Positions 1 through 8,932 of a stretch of DNA of 64,000 nucleotides are shown here, piece by piece. A program made the position numbers and the translations under genes. Source of the stretch: Pseudoalteromonas luteoviolacea (lineage in GTDB: Bacteria > Pseudomonadota > Gammaproteobacteria > Enterobacterales > Alteromonadaceae); contig NZ_CP015411.1 in NCBI RefSeq assembly GCF_001750165.1, positions 2,012,001 through 2,076,000 on the forward strand, in the 5' to 3' direction. Under the pieces are notes generated by a model that saw only the letters and a program-made list of their open reading frames with translations, was not told the origin of the DNA and did not search any database. Each line of letters begins with the position of its first letter. Position 1 is the first letter of the stretch.

Positions 1-150
1 GACCAAAAGAAGCCTGACTTTACGGGTGTCAATAGCATCCAACTCTATAAACAAGAGAATGAGTGGCAAATATTATCTCTGTACTATCAAATTGAGAGCC
101 CTAGTAATCCTATAAGCTTAGAGGGGGCTAAAAGCGGTGCGTGTTTGTAA
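1..150 (+). CDS. C-terminal fragment of a SnoaL/NTF2-like protein (partial)
   Basis: The window opens inside a reading frame in frame 1 that ends with TAA at 148-150 and leaves 49 residues. The stretch IQLYKQENEWQILSLYYQIE is the kind of last-strand pattern seen at the end of SnoaL/DUF4440 (NTF2-like fold) proteins, where a conserved Trp precedes I-x-S-L-x-x-Q. The start lies outside the window, so function cannot be assigned. It converges on the LysR gene, whose stop lies 25 bases away, and no strong terminator hairpin was seen between them. The fold call is an inference from one short motif. Confidence 0.5.
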   Translation, partial: DQKKPDFTGVNSIQLYKQENEWQILSLYYQIESPSNPISLEGAKSGACL

Positions 151-174
151 CTAGAGCTAACAGCACCATATGGC

Positions 175-1071
175 TTAGCAGTGCTTCATTTCATTGCTGA
201 GCCAGTCGGTAAATATTTTAAGCCTTGCCAGTCTTGGAGAGTTTTGATCGTAGATAAAATATCTCTTAACTTTATTTGGGTGCGGCAGTTTGTAGGGAAT
301 AGTAAGAGTACCACTATCTAGTTGCTGTTGACATAAGTATGGGACAGCCAGTGTAACGCCATGACCACTCGAAACCGCACTAATTGCCATATCAGTCGAG
401 TTTACTTTTGTCCAAAGAGTATGCTGCTCAACCCCTTTTACACCAGCTACGTTAAACCAGCTAGGCCAATCGTAAGGGCCTGCATGAGTTAAAGAGACGA
501 TATGTTGGGACAATAAGTTGGCTGGATCGTTTAAATCTAGTTGTGCCGCTAAGCTACTTGAGCAGATAGGGTAAACGGATGATTCACCAAAATATTCGCA
601 GTTAAAATTATCTGGAGTATGTTGTTCAACAGAGGTGCCAAATCGAATTGCTAAGTCTATATGCGATTGTTTCAAATCAACAAAGTTTGCTGAAGAAGAA
701 ACGCTGATTTGAATATTAGGGTAACGATTTGTGAAGCCTTGTAACCTTGGCATCAGCCAAAGCGAAATAAAAGCCTGCGTGGAGGTGATAGTGAGTTCAC
801 CATCAATACCTTCTCTTTGAACTAGGTTTATTCCCTTATTTAATATCGTGAGTCCGTTTTGAGCATGATCGAAAAGGGCAACGCCTTGCTGGGTTAGTAG
901 CATTCGCTTTCCTTTGCGGATAAACAAACGGGTATTGAGTATGGCTTCGAGCTGTCGTATTTGCTGGCTAACAGCAGCTTGAGATATACATAACTCTTGT
1001 GCTGCATGGCTGTAGCTATTGTGTCTTGCTGCACACTCAAACGTGACTAGTAGATTGATATTTTTAAACAC
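175..1071 (-). CDS. LysR-family transcriptional regulator (GcvA-like)
   Basis: 298 residues, the usual LysR length. The N-terminal winged helix-turn-helix (about residues 1-60) carries the family pattern: a helix rich in Ala (HAAQELCISQAAVSQQIRQLE) followed by LNTRLFIRKGKRMLLTQQG. Residues of about 90-295 form the periplasmic-binding-like effector domain. The wording of the N-terminus resembles the GcvA subgroup. The start is GTG at 1071 and no good ribosome site is visible. It is divergent from the PEP-mutase-like gene with 153 bases between them, the classic arrangement in which a LysR protein controls its neighbour and itself. Effector and target are not known. Confidence 0.9.
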   Translation of the reverse strand: MFKNINLLVTFECAARHNSYSHAAQELCISQAAVSQQIRQLEAILNTRLFIRKGKRMLLTQQGVALFDHAQNGLTILNKGINLVQREGIDGELTITSTQAFISLWLMPRLQGFTNRYPNIQISVSSSANFVDLKQSHIDLAIRFGTSVEQHTPDNFNCEYFGESSVYPICSSSLAAQLDLNDPANLLSQHIVSLTHAGPYDWPSWFNVAGVKGVEQHTLWTKVNSTDMAISAVSSGHGVTLAVPYLCQQQLDSGTLTIPYKLPHPNKVKRYFIYDQNSPRLARLKIFTDWLSNEMKHC

Positions 1072-1162
1072 GTGACTTTGGTAGCTCTTGAATTTATTTT
1101 TTTATTATAAGCAGAGCTTATAGTTAAAGTCGATTTTCATCGTTGGTCTTTTTTAATCGAGA

Positions 1163-1176
1163 CTGCAAAAATGCAG
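1163..1176. promoter_or_regulatory. Palindrome in the LysR/PEP-mutase-like divergent promoter
   Basis: CTGCA-AAAA-TGCAG is a perfect inverted repeat midway between the divergent LysR gene and the superfamily enzyme at 1225. LysR proteins usually bind interrupted dyads with a T...A core, so this is a candidate operator. It is a single copy, so the assignment is an inference. Confidence 0.35.
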
Positions 1177-1224
1177 CCATTGAGCACAGAACGATACAAT
1201 TAATAAATAAAAGATAAGGATACA

Positions 1225-1989
1225 ATGATGATTGAATTTAAACAGCTTCACCAACAGAATACACCACTGCTACTGGCAAACGTTTGGGATGCAACGAGTG
1301 CAAAATGTGCAGAGCAAGCTGGTTATCAAGCAATTGGCACCTCCAGTGCGGCACTGGCTGCGGTGCTCGGTTACGAAGATGGCGAACACATACCTTTTGA
1401 AGAGTTATTATTTGTTGTTAGAAGGATCGCAGCGTCGAGCAGCTTGCCATTAAGTGTCGATATTGAGTCCGGATTTAGCACCAAGCCGCACACTATCGCC
1501 AATCATATTCAGCAGCTGGCAGAATTGGGGGTTGTGGGAGTTAACATTGAAGATAGCCGAGTAAAAGAAGCTCGCACATTGTGTAATAAAGATGAGTTTG
1601 CCACATTGTTGCAGGAGGTGCGTTCAGAGCTTACCGCTCGTGATGTCCCTATGTTTATTAATGTGCGTTGTGATGCATTTTTACTGAGGGTTGAAAATGC
1701 AGTAGATGAAGCGCTTATAAGAGCGAGTAGTTATCAAGCTGCAGGAGCGGATGGGTTATTTTTCCCATGCATTGCCCATGAACAAGATATTATTAAAGTC
1801 GTTAAAGCAACATCGTTACCGATCAATGTGATGGCCATCCCCTCTTTGCCAGACATAGATACATTGACACAGCTTGGTGTAAAGCGAATTAGCACCGGCA
1901 ACTTTGCACAGATAGCAATGAATGAGCAGTTGAGTGCAAAGCTATTACAACTAAAAGCGCAAAGCAGTTGTTCAGTACTTTTTGAGTGA
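1225..1989 (+). CDS. Isocitrate lyase/PEP mutase superfamily protein
   Basis: 254 residues. The sequence shows the alpha/beta-barrel landmarks of the PEP mutase/isocitrate lyase superfamily: an N-terminal LLANVWDATSA and GTSSAALA, an acidic metal-site strand SVDIESGFS (about 77-85), and GVNIEDS (about 108-114). The KKCGH catalytic loop of true isocitrate lyase is missing, so the enzyme more likely belongs with the small members (2-methylisocitrate-lyase-like, phosphonopyruvate hydrolase or oxaloacetate decarboxylase types) that act on 2-oxo or phosphono acids. ATG at 1225 is followed by a second ATG at 1228; AAGGA at 1216-1220 fits either. It is divergent from a LysR gene that probably regulates it. 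The substrate cannot be read from the sequence. Confidence 0.85.
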   Translation: MMIEFKQLHQQNTPLLLANVWDATSAKCAEQAGYQAIGTSSAALAAVLGYEDGEHIPFEELLFVVRRIAASSSLPLSVDIESGFSTKPHTIANHIQQLAELGVVGVNIEDSRVKEARTLCNKDEFATLLQEVRSELTARDVPMFINVRCDAFLLRVENAVDEALIRASSYQAAGADGLFFPCIAHEQDIIKVVKATSLPINVMAIPSLPDIDTLTQLGVKRISTGNFAQIAMNEQLSAKLLQLKAQSSCSVLFE

Positions 1990-2077
1990 CACGCTTTTGC
2001 CAGCGCAGCGGCCTAATGTAGTGAAAGTATGCACTGTATTTGTGATGTTTTAAATACTTCTGATTAAGGAGTCGTGT

Positions 2078-2114
2078 TCATGTGCTTAATTGTAACTACA
2101 CAATGAGCACATGA
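2078..2114. other. Long imperfect hairpin downstream of the PEP-mutase-like gene
   Basis: TCATGTGCT (2078-2086) pairs with AGCACATGA (2106-2114), and inside them ATTGT (2089-2093) pairs with ACAAT (2100-2104). No T-run follows on either side, so this is not a canonical intrinsic terminator. It sits in the 191-base gap between two convergent genes and might act as a 3' stabiliser or weak terminator. Confidence 0.45.
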
Positions 2115-2180
2115 CTGTTTGTCCAGTGCATTGTTTAAAGATAATGAAATTATTTTAAATAGCTCAAAAAGTCACATTTA

Positions 2181-2642
2181 CTACAGTGATTCACTTAACT
2201 GTTTACTGCCGCAATGAGGTATGTCACACATCGCGACTTCTAACCGACTAAAATCTTGGTTACAAGGAGGGGCTGCATATAGAATATTTGAGTTATGTTT
2301 AAAAGTAGATCTGCCCAAGGCTTTGATTGAAGTTTGCCCATATACAAGCGCATGCAGGTTGTTTTGGTTTATTTTCCAAGCGCAAACCTTCTCGATTTCA
2401 GGGTTATTAGCTTGTGTGATCTTGATAACATTGGATGCGACGGATAAGTCCATGTAGCTTTTTTGGCTGCTGGCTATTTTGTAATAAAAGGCACTATAAT
2501 CCCTGCTACAGGGTATAAGCTCAAACTCTGTTGCTTGCTCGACCAAGCCATTACCATAAAATAAGCCAGATATTTCACTGCGAATAGTTATATAACCAAA
2601 ATCTTGACCTTGAGTGATAAGTTTTAGGTATTGTTTGTTCAT
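2181..2642 (-). CDS. Hypothetical protein, 153 residues
   Basis: Not recognised. The reading frame gives a balanced, soluble composition rich in beta-type residues, with short repeated strand-like units such as GYITIRSEISGLFYG and SYMDLSVASNVIKI. There are five cysteines, at CSRDYS, VCAWK, PPCNQ, MCDIP and HCGSK. No signal peptide or membrane segment is visible. ATG is at 2642. The alternating pattern recalls small beta-trefoil or beta-barrel proteins, but this is only an impression. It is probably a real gene, because its amino-acid make-up is sensible and the opposite strand gives poor protein. Confidence 0.55.
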   Translation of the reverse strand: MNKQYLKLITQGQDFGYITIRSEISGLFYGNGLVEQATEFELIPCSRDYSAFYYKIASSQKSYMDLSVASNVIKITQANNPEIEKVCAWKINQNNLHALVYGQTSIKALGRSTFKHNSNILYAAPPCNQDFSRLEVAMCDIPHCGSKQLSESL

Positions 2643-3308
2643 GTTTTATCATCCACAGTGACGTGACATCACCTGTTTGGCACTCACTTTAACCAATATT
2701 ATTAAGACGAACACCTCAATAAGAACATTAACCGTACTTTGTTGAGTAAATATGACATTAGTTCAAAGTTGAATTATGGGTACGACCAAGTTATGGAATG
2801 AGTTTTCTTGTATACATATAACTTCTTACTTCCTCCATAATTTGTTGATAACGTTTTCCAGCCTTTTTGATAAAGTCGCAAACAAAATCAGTAAACAGGT
2901 CAGTGATCTGAGCAGTGTATTTACAATTTTTTATGGCTCAAAAAGTGCATAAAATTCCATGATAGATTTTGCTAATTAAAAAAATATGTGAAATTGAATT
3001 AAGGCATTTTCAAACGAATATGATGCCAAAGCAGGAAAAGCGGCTAATCAATTGACAAGTTTTACACTTGAGTTCAGCTAATAATAAAGTCTCATATTGT
3101 GAATTTTACTAAAGAAATCACGCATTTTTCCGATAAATTTAGTAATAATAGCAACTTGTACTATTTTGGCGTTTAATACGTTTACAATCATTCATAATTT
3201 GCCTTAAAAGTGGCCGTTTTTAACTTAACATTGTTAAGACGATATGCTGAAATGGTGGAAGTTGCATAAAAAAAAGTAAAATATGCAAGAGTATTTAGGA
3301 AGGAAGTG
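2643..3308. other. AT-rich intergenic region
   Basis: About 670 bases between the leftward unknown gene and the rightward DUF342 gene, so it must carry the promoters of both. It is very AT-rich with many A and T runs and no convincing coding frame. I could not identify an operator. The ribosome site of the DUF342 gene (AGGAAGGA, 3297-3304) closes the region. Confidence 0.6.
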
Positions 3309-4940
3309 ATGTCGTTGTTTAGTTTTGATGAGGAGTCTGGGTATGTTTCTATGAAGGAACATCCTGCGCATTCGGGATTTCCCGCGAGTGCTGCACAGCT
3401 AGTTGAGCTGCTAGAACAATCCTCGTATGCCGACTTTGATGTCATTCACGCCAATATTGGTCAATTGTTTGCTCCTTCAGATGATAGAGAGAAAGATGTT
3501 CTCATCGTTGCAAGGGCTGTTGATGCTTCTATCGTCGTGCATGTGGAAGAAAATAACATGTTAGCAGAAGCGCGCTTGACGACCGCAAGGGGCGGTAAGC
3601 TAATCACGATAGATGAAGCAAGAGATGCATTGACCAATGCAGGTGTGGTAAAGGGGATCAATGAAAGGGCGCTTGATACATTCTTGGGACAACAGTTTGA
3701 ACAATCTCCCGGTAGTGTGTATTCAGGTATCGTGGCTCATGGTGTTAGGGCGAAGGATGGCACCGATGCGCGTTTTGTTAGACTGTGTATGACAGCACAA
3801 GACAGAGTGCTGAGTCCACAGGAAAAATCGGGCGGAAAAGTTGATATGCGTGATTTGGGCGCCATTATCACAGTGAAACCTGGCAGTCCTTTGATGAAAC
3901 GTGTTCCTCCGACACCAGGAGAGAAGGGCTACTCGGTGTTTGGTGATATTTTAGAACCTAAGCCAGGCAAAGACTTCACGTTACAGGTTTCAGAAGGCAC
4001 TAAAATTAGCCCAGAAGATCCAAATTTATTGATAGCAAACGCAAAAGGGGTACCGGTAGCCGTTCCTCGTGGTATGCGCGTGGACGATGTTTTATGTTAT
4101 GACAACGTTGACGTCACAACCGGGCATATTGAGTTTGATGGCAGTGTGGTTGTTAGCGGTGATGTCAAAGATGGTATGAAGATAAAAGCCACCGGAGATA
4201 TCACGGTGATAGGGTTCGTAGAATCAGCTCACTTAGAAAGTGCAAGTGCGGTGACTGTCATGCTGGGGGCAATAGGGAGGAAGCGTCTTGAAGGTGAGGA
4301 CTTTTCTTGTGTCATAAAGGCAAAAAGAACGATCTCTGTTGGCTATGGACAATATTGTCACATAGAATCAGAACAAGATTTATTCATTGAACGTCAAGCA
4401 TTACACTGTGATTTAAAGTCAAAGCGTTTGATACGCGTCGGTAAAGGCGATACGCCAAGAGGCAAACTTATCGGTGGTAATGTTTACAATGCGATGCGCA
4501 TTGAAGCTGGTGAAGTGGGCGCTCCTTCTGGCACACGTACTCGCATTGTGCTGGCGCAAGATTGGTATGATTTAAAGAAAAAAGAAAAGGAGTTTAAAGA
4601 GCTCGATAAATTATTGTCGGACAAATTATTAGCTGTAAAGCGCGCTCAAATTAAAGCTAAGAAAACACCTGCTTCAGACAAGCGTGATAATTACCTCAAA
4701 AAGCTTGCAACGACAGAGCAGCGTTTAGACGCGCACTATAAAAGAAATGTGCGTAATTGTAAGCTTGTTGCTCAAAAGCTCATGCGTTTGGTGAAACTAA
4801 GCCGTGTTAAAGTTAACGAGTTAATGCATCCAGGTATTGAATTGACTATTGCAAAAGATAGCCGTTCTTTTTCCAGAATTTACCCCCCTCACTCTGTTAA
4901 GTTAGACGCTGGGAAAATTACCCAAGAGTTTCAAAATTAA
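3309..4940 (+). CDS. DUF342 (FapA-family) polymerising protein
   Basis: 543 residues. The central part (about 170-430) is the Gly-rich, beta-helix-like DUF342/FapA domain, with the recognisable PTPGEKGYSVFGDIL segment followed by repeats of the type VSGDVKDGMKIKATGDITVIGFVE and KLIGGNVYNAMRIEAGEVG. A C-terminal helical coiled coil follows (about 425-515, Lys/Glu-rich). The family includes Vibrio FapA, linked to flagellar assembly, and other bactofilin-like assembly proteins. ATG at 3309 follows AGGAAGGA; an in-frame GTG lies one codon upstream. The gene converges on rnt across a shared terminator, with motY just beyond, so a flagellar role is plausible but inferred. Confidence 0.85.
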   Translation: MSLFSFDEESGYVSMKEHPAHSGFPASAAQLVELLEQSSYADFDVIHANIGQLFAPSDDREKDVLIVARAVDASIVVHVEENNMLAEARLTTARGGKLITIDEARDALTNAGVVKGINERALDTFLGQQFEQSPGSVYSGIVAHGVRAKDGTDARFVRLCMTAQDRVLSPQEKSGGKVDMRDLGAIITVKPGSPLMKRVPPTPGEKGYSVFGDILEPKPGKDFTLQVSEGTKISPEDPNLLIANAKGVPVAVPRGMRVDDVLCYDNVDVTTGHIEFDGSVVVSGDVKDGMKIKATGDITVIGFVESAHLESASAVTVMLGAIGRKRLEGEDFSCVIKAKRTISVGYGQYCHIESEQDLFIERQALHCDLKSKRLIRVGKGDTPRGKLIGGNVYNAMRIEAGEVGAPSGTRTRIVLAQDWYDLKKKEKEFKELDKLLSDKLLAVKRAQIKAKKTPASDKRDNYLKKLATTEQRLDAHYKRNVRNCKLVAQKLMRLVKLSRVKVNELMHPGIELTIAKDSRSFSRIYPPHSVKLDAGKITQEFQN

Positions 4941-4966
4941 AAAAAGCAGCCTAGGCTGCTTTTTTT
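4941..4966. terminator. Bidirectional intrinsic terminator between DUF342 gene and rnt
   Basis: AGCAGCC-TA-GGCTGCT forms a perfect hairpin flanked by A5 on the left and T7 on the right. It therefore ends transcripts arriving from both convergent genes. Confidence 0.9.
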
Positions 4967-4992
4967 AATTCTCGCGAAATGTTGTGTTGCTC

Positions 4993-5649
4993 TTATTCAG
5001 CGTTCTCTTGCTCTTCGCTTTGTGGTAAAGGCCATCCGCCAAGGGCTTGCCATTTATTGACGATATAACAAAACAACTCTGCAGTACGCTCAGTGTCGTA
5101 CAGTGCAGAATGTGCTTGAGAGTTATCAAATTCTATTCCTGCTGCACGACACGCCTTAGCAAGTACGGTTTGGCCCAAAGCAAGGCCAGATAACGAGGTT
5201 GTGTCAAAACTAACAAAAGGGTGGAAAGGCGTGCGTTTTATGTTATTGCGTTCAATGGCTGCGTTTAAAAAGCCATGGTCAAACGCAGCATTGTGAGCGA
5301 CGATAACAGAGCGTTGACACCCTGCATCTTTTTGCGCTTTTCTAACAGCCTTGCAGATCTCTTTAATTGCCTCACTTTCTTCTACTGCACCACGTAGCTC
5401 AGAGAAAGGGTCAATGCCGTTAAACTCGATGGCAGATTGCTCAATGTTAGCACCCTCAAAAGGTGCCACATGGAAATGGATTGTTTTATCAATGCTGAGC
5501 TCACCTTGGTCGTCCATTTTTAATAAACTGACGGCAATTTCTAATAGGGCATCAGTTTCTTTATTGAAGCCAGCTGTTTCAACATCAATTACTACGGGGA
5601 AAAAGCCTCTGAAGCGTTTCGCGAATAGGGTTTGCTCTTGTTCTGCCAT
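4993..5649 (-). CDS. rnt: Ribonuclease T
   Basis: 218 residues, matching RNase T length. The DEDD exonuclease motifs are all visible: VIDVETAGFN (Asp22, Glu24), AHNAAFDHGFL (about 118-128) and HSALYDTERTAELF near residues 180-194. RNase T trims the 3' ends of tRNA and other stable RNAs as a homodimer. ATG at 5649 gives the expected N-terminus. The divergent neighbour is motY, an arrangement also known from Vibrio and Shewanella, which supports both calls. Confidence 0.95.
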   Translation of the reverse strand: MAEQEQTLFAKRFRGFFPVVIDVETAGFNKETDALLEIAVSLLKMDDQGELSIDKTIHFHVAPFEGANIEQSAIEFNGIDPFSELRGAVEESEAIKEICKAVRKAQKDAGCQRSVIVAHNAAFDHGFLNAAIERNNIKRTPFHPFVSFDTTSLSGLALGQTVLAKACRAAGIEFDNSQAHSALYDTERTAELFCYIVNKWQALGGWPLPQSEEQENAE

Positions 5650-5859
5650 GATAAACTTGGATTTCTAAAATTAGGCGCCTATTATACTGATCATAAGGCA
5701 AGATGCTAATTAGGATCGGGCGAACAAGCAGATATTTTTAGTTTCTGTCGATTTATTGTCTCGAAAGGCGGTATGTTTATTGCTTCATAATATCTCGAAA
5801 TATGAAATAGGCACTAAAAAATTGGCCTATTTAGTTGTGCAAAGGCTTGGAGAAGCAAA

Positions 5860-6735
5860 GTGAGTTTACATTTCAATATCTTAGCGACTGTTATCACATG
5901 TGTGTTTGCGACTAGTGCACACAGTGCGATGCGGCAATATAGTGCCTCGGTTGATAACTCCAAGTGGATGGTTGATAGAACAACGCGGTTATCTTGCACA
6001 CTCTCCCATGATGTGCCGTATTACGGTGAAGCCATTTTTAGTGCGACAGCAAGTAAAAATAAAGATCTCACCTTTAATCTTGATATGGTTATTAGACCCG
6101 AAGACTATGATTTTGCAGGTCTTGAATCTGTTCCCCCTAGTTGGCGTGCAGGGCTGCCAGCTCGATCAATGGGTAAGATGGCTTTGCTTAAAAAGTTTGA
6201 TGGGGAACTATCAAATCCTGTTGCGTGGGAAATGCTTACTGAACTTGAGAAAGGGTATCAACCTACCTTTTACTATCAAGATTGGAATAACAAGCATGAT
6301 CAGATTGCTGTTTCTTTATCGTCTGTAAACTTCAAAAAGTCTTATTGGGACTTTTTACAGTGCAGAGACAACTTGTTGCCGTACAGTTTTGAAGACATTG
6401 CATTTGTGGTGATGAACTATCGTAAAAACTCAAGCGAATTGACCAAGTCGTCTCGTAAACGATTAGATATGATCGGGGAGTATTTAAACAATGACCCGGA
6501 CATTGACTCTATTTATATCTCTGCATATTCAGACAGCTATGGCGGTAAAAACATTAATTTAAATTTATCGAAGAAACGCGCGATGGCCATAAAAGAGTAC
6601 ATGGCTAGCAAAGGTGTACCATCTGACAAAATTATGACAGATGGATTTGGCGAGAAGCGTCACGTTGCAATTAACACGACGCCGATTGGGCGAGAAGCAA
6701 ACCGTCGAGTGATAATACAAATATCCAAGCCCTAA
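5860..6735 (+). CDS. motY: Sodium-type flagellar motor T-ring protein MotY
   Basis: 291 residues. A signal peptide (about 1-23, ending AHS-A) is followed by the MotY-specific N-terminal domain, including PYYGEAIFSATASKNKDL, PPSWRAG, and the ELEKGYQPTFYYQDW block. The C-terminal OmpA-like peptidoglycan-binding domain (about 180-291) shows DSIYISAYSDSYGGK, NLNLSKKRAMAIKEYM and the end signature GREANRRVIIQI. MotY forms the periplasmic T ring that anchors the PomAB stator in sodium-driven polar flagella, so the cell is expected to have such a motor. The start is GTG at 5860 with GGAG at 5849-5852. It stands apart from other flagellar genes, next to rnt as in relatives. Confidence 0.93.
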   Translation: MSLHFNILATVITCVFATSAHSAMRQYSASVDNSKWMVDRTTRLSCTLSHDVPYYGEAIFSATASKNKDLTFNLDMVIRPEDYDFAGLESVPPSWRAGLPARSMGKMALLKKFDGELSNPVAWEMLTELEKGYQPTFYYQDWNNKHDQIAVSLSSVNFKKSYWDFLQCRDNLLPYSFEDIAFVVMNYRKNSSELTKSSRKRLDMIGEYLNNDPDIDSIYISAYSDSYGGKNINLNLSKKRAMAIKEYMASKGVPSDKIMTDGFGEKRHVAINTTPIGREANRRVIIQISKP

Positions 6736-6747
6736 TAGCGGGCTTGG
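6725..6747. terminator. Hairpin overlapping the motY stop codon
   Basis: CCAAGCCC (6725-6732) pairs perfectly with GGGCTTGG (6740-6747), and the motY stop TAA lies in the loop. There is no long T-run on either side. It probably separates the convergent motY and mnmC transcripts, perhaps as a 3'-end barrier more than a strong intrinsic terminator. Confidence 0.55.
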
Positions 6748-6768
6748 TCGCATCAGTTCATAAAATGC

Positions 6769-8751
6769 TTAGATTTTATTCCTGATCATATCTCTGATCA
6801 CCAAACGCGCAGGGTGCAGTGCCTCGTTAATGCGTTCGCTAAAAGGCAAAGGTTCTTGGGTTAAACTTGCAACCAGATGCTCAGTAACAAGAGGTGCAGT
6901 GCACAGCCCTCTTGCACCAAATCCGGTAACTACATGCAGCCCTTTATGGGGTAAGTTTTGGTCGTTAAAGTCATAGAACTTACCTTTTTTGATATTCTCG
7001 TATGCTTGCAGCAAATCATGCTTGTCTTGGACTTGCCCGATCATAGGGGTGTGGTCGTTAAAACAGCATCTCACAGCAGCTTTAGCGCTTTCAATTGAGC
7101 CTAAACTATTATTGAAGTCAGTACCTTGATAAAAGCCAGCAAGTTGTTCACGGTTGGTGAAGTTATCTTGCTCAGTGACTTCTCTTGATTTGCTATGTTT
7201 TTCAAAAGTTGCGCCCATGCAATGAAGGCCATTAAGGCTCGGAGTAAAGTAGCCTTTATGGCAAAGTACTGTAGCCAATTTAGATGAGGCGACTCCTTCG
7301 TTGATGTGAGAGACTTGTCCGCGGACGCCGTGAATGCCAATGTCTTTTGTTTGTTCAAACCGATCTGAGTGTTCACCTGCGCAAACAAACACATCTGAAA
7401 ATGGACCCAATTGACCTTCGTTTGTCGTCAAGTACCAACCATCTACTTTCTTATCTAGTTTTTCAACGTGAGTATTAAAGTGGCACTTGCTAGCTTGCAG
7501 ATCTTGTGCAGCATTAAATACAGCTTTAGTGAGCATAGGAGGGCTAACCCATCCGCCAAGTTCAATAAATAGTCCACCGTACGGTGTATCAATATTGGCA
7601 ATTTCTTGTGCTTCGGTTTGATCAACCGCTTTGATCAGCTGCTTTGGAAAAATGTTGCTCTCGGCCACTTTGTTGTGTTGTGTCTTTTTACTGTCGTTGA
7701 TGCTTTGTAGCAGGACACCGCACCATTGATGGTCAAAGTGGTAGCCATTATTGAGAAGTTGGTCGTAAAAACGTCGAGCGTATAAAAAGCTATGTGCATA
7801 AAACTCGGAAGGGATCCCAAATTCGGCCTGCAAGTTTGGATAAACCGCACCTTGTAAGTTGTGAGAGGCACCTTGTGCAAGTGCATCGTCTTCACAAAAT
7901 AAACTGCTTTGCACACCACGTTTGGCCAAATGATATTGCAAACAGCTGCTGGCTATGCCTCCACCAATAATAGCAACACTAGAGAGCTCTGCTTTGTGTT
8001 GTTGATAATATATAGGTGTAGTTGCGTGCTCAGTAGCTGTTTTTAGTTTACCAACAACCATTTCTCGTTTACGACCGTAGCCTTTGACTTTTTTACACTC
8101 AAATCCTGCATCTTGTAAGCCTCTTCGAACGAAACCCGCCGCTGTAAAGGTAGCAAAGGTTGCATTCTCTTGGCTCAAGTGTGCCATCGCATTAAACAAT
8201 GATTGCTGCCACATATCTGGATTTTTACTCGGGGCAAATCCATCTAAGTACCAAGCATCTACCACGCCTTTACTTTGGTAAGCAATTTGTGGCATTGAGT
8301 CTTGTACATCACCGAACCACAAATCTAAAATAACTCGACCTTGGTCAAACTCTAATCTATGGCAGCCTTGAAGTGCCAAGGGGTATTGCTGGCATAGCTG
8401 ATCTGATAGTTCACTGAGTCCGGGCCAAGCTTTTAGCGCTTGTTTTAAGTCACTTAACTTAATCGGGTATTTCTCGAACGATATGAAATAAAGTCGTTCA
8501 ACAGCCAAGTTTTCAGTGCGTTTGAATTGTGACCAAGTATTCAGGAAATTTAGACCTGTACCAAACCCGGTTTCGGCAATAACAAAGTGTTTCCTTGGGT
8601 GTGTGGTCAATCTCGCCGGCAATTCATTTTGCTCAAAAAACACATAATTTGATTCGGCTAGGCCATCATCATTCGAGAAATAAACGTCGTCAAAATTGTC
8701 CGCAACGGGCGTGCCGGAATCATTAAAATGGATTTGTGCGTTACTTATCAT
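6769..8751 (-). CDS. mnmC: Bifunctional tRNA mnm5(s2)U34 biosynthesis protein MnmC
   Basis: 660 residues in two domains. The N-terminal methyltransferase (about 1-240) has the SAM-binding FVIAETGFGTGLNFLNTW motif and VDAWYLDGFAPSKNPDMW. The C-terminal FAD-dependent oxidase (about 255-660) opens with VAIIGGGIASSCLQYHLAKRG and ends with HVVTGFGARGLCTAPL. The enzyme converts cmnm5U34 to nm5U34 and then mnm5U34 in the wobble position of tRNAs, after MnmEG action. ATG is at 8751. Divergent from fabB, as in many gammaproteobacteria. Both domains look intact. Confidence 0.95.
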   Translation of the reverse strand: MISNAQIHFNDSGTPVADNFDDVYFSNDDGLAESNYVFFEQNELPARLTTHPRKHFVIAETGFGTGLNFLNTWSQFKRTENLAVERLYFISFEKYPIKLSDLKQALKAWPGLSELSDQLCQQYPLALQGCHRLEFDQGRVILDLWFGDVQDSMPQIAYQSKGVVDAWYLDGFAPSKNPDMWQQSLFNAMAHLSQENATFATFTAAGFVRRGLQDAGFECKKVKGYGRKREMVVGKLKTATEHATTPIYYQQHKAELSSVAIIGGGIASSCLQYHLAKRGVQSSLFCEDDALAQGASHNLQGAVYPNLQAEFGIPSEFYAHSFLYARRFYDQLLNNGYHFDHQWCGVLLQSINDSKKTQHNKVAESNIFPKQLIKAVDQTEAQEIANIDTPYGGLFIELGGWVSPPMLTKAVFNAAQDLQASKCHFNTHVEKLDKKVDGWYLTTNEGQLGPFSDVFVCAGEHSDRFEQTKDIGIHGVRGQVSHINEGVASSKLATVLCHKGYFTPSLNGLHCMGATFEKHSKSREVTEQDNFTNREQLAGFYQGTDFNNSLGSIESAKAAVRCCFNDHTPMIGQVQDKHDLLQAYENIKKGKFYDFNDQNLPHKGLHVVTGFGARGLCTAPLVTEHLVASLTQEPLPFSERINEALHPARLVIRDMIRNKI

Positions 8752-8840
8752 AGAAATACGTTGGTATAATGCTCATAAATTATAAGTATTTTACTGGTTT
8801 TATTTGCATTAGTCCGTTGCAATTTCACAAATATCAGTTC

Positions 8841-8858
8841 AGAGTACGTGTGTACGCT
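8841..8858. promoter_or_regulatory. FabR-like operator upstream of fabB
   Basis: The sequence AGAGTACGTGTGTACGCT is, read on the other strand, AGCGTACACACGTACTCT. This agrees with the FabR dyad (AGCGTACAC..GTACGCT) at all but one arm position. It lies 75 bases before the fabB start, where FabR represses unsaturated fatty-acid synthesis in enterobacteria. The match is seen; regulation is inferred from the family. Confidence 0.7.
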
Positions 8859-8932
8859 GGAAAGCTGACCACTTGATCAGTATTTTATGCGTAGAATACA
8901 CCTAAATTTTTTAAGTTCTAAGGGAATTACCC

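Noticed and set aside
3188..3445. 85-residue - strand frame over the start of the DUF342 gene
   Set aside because: Overlaps a well-supported gene and has no family features.
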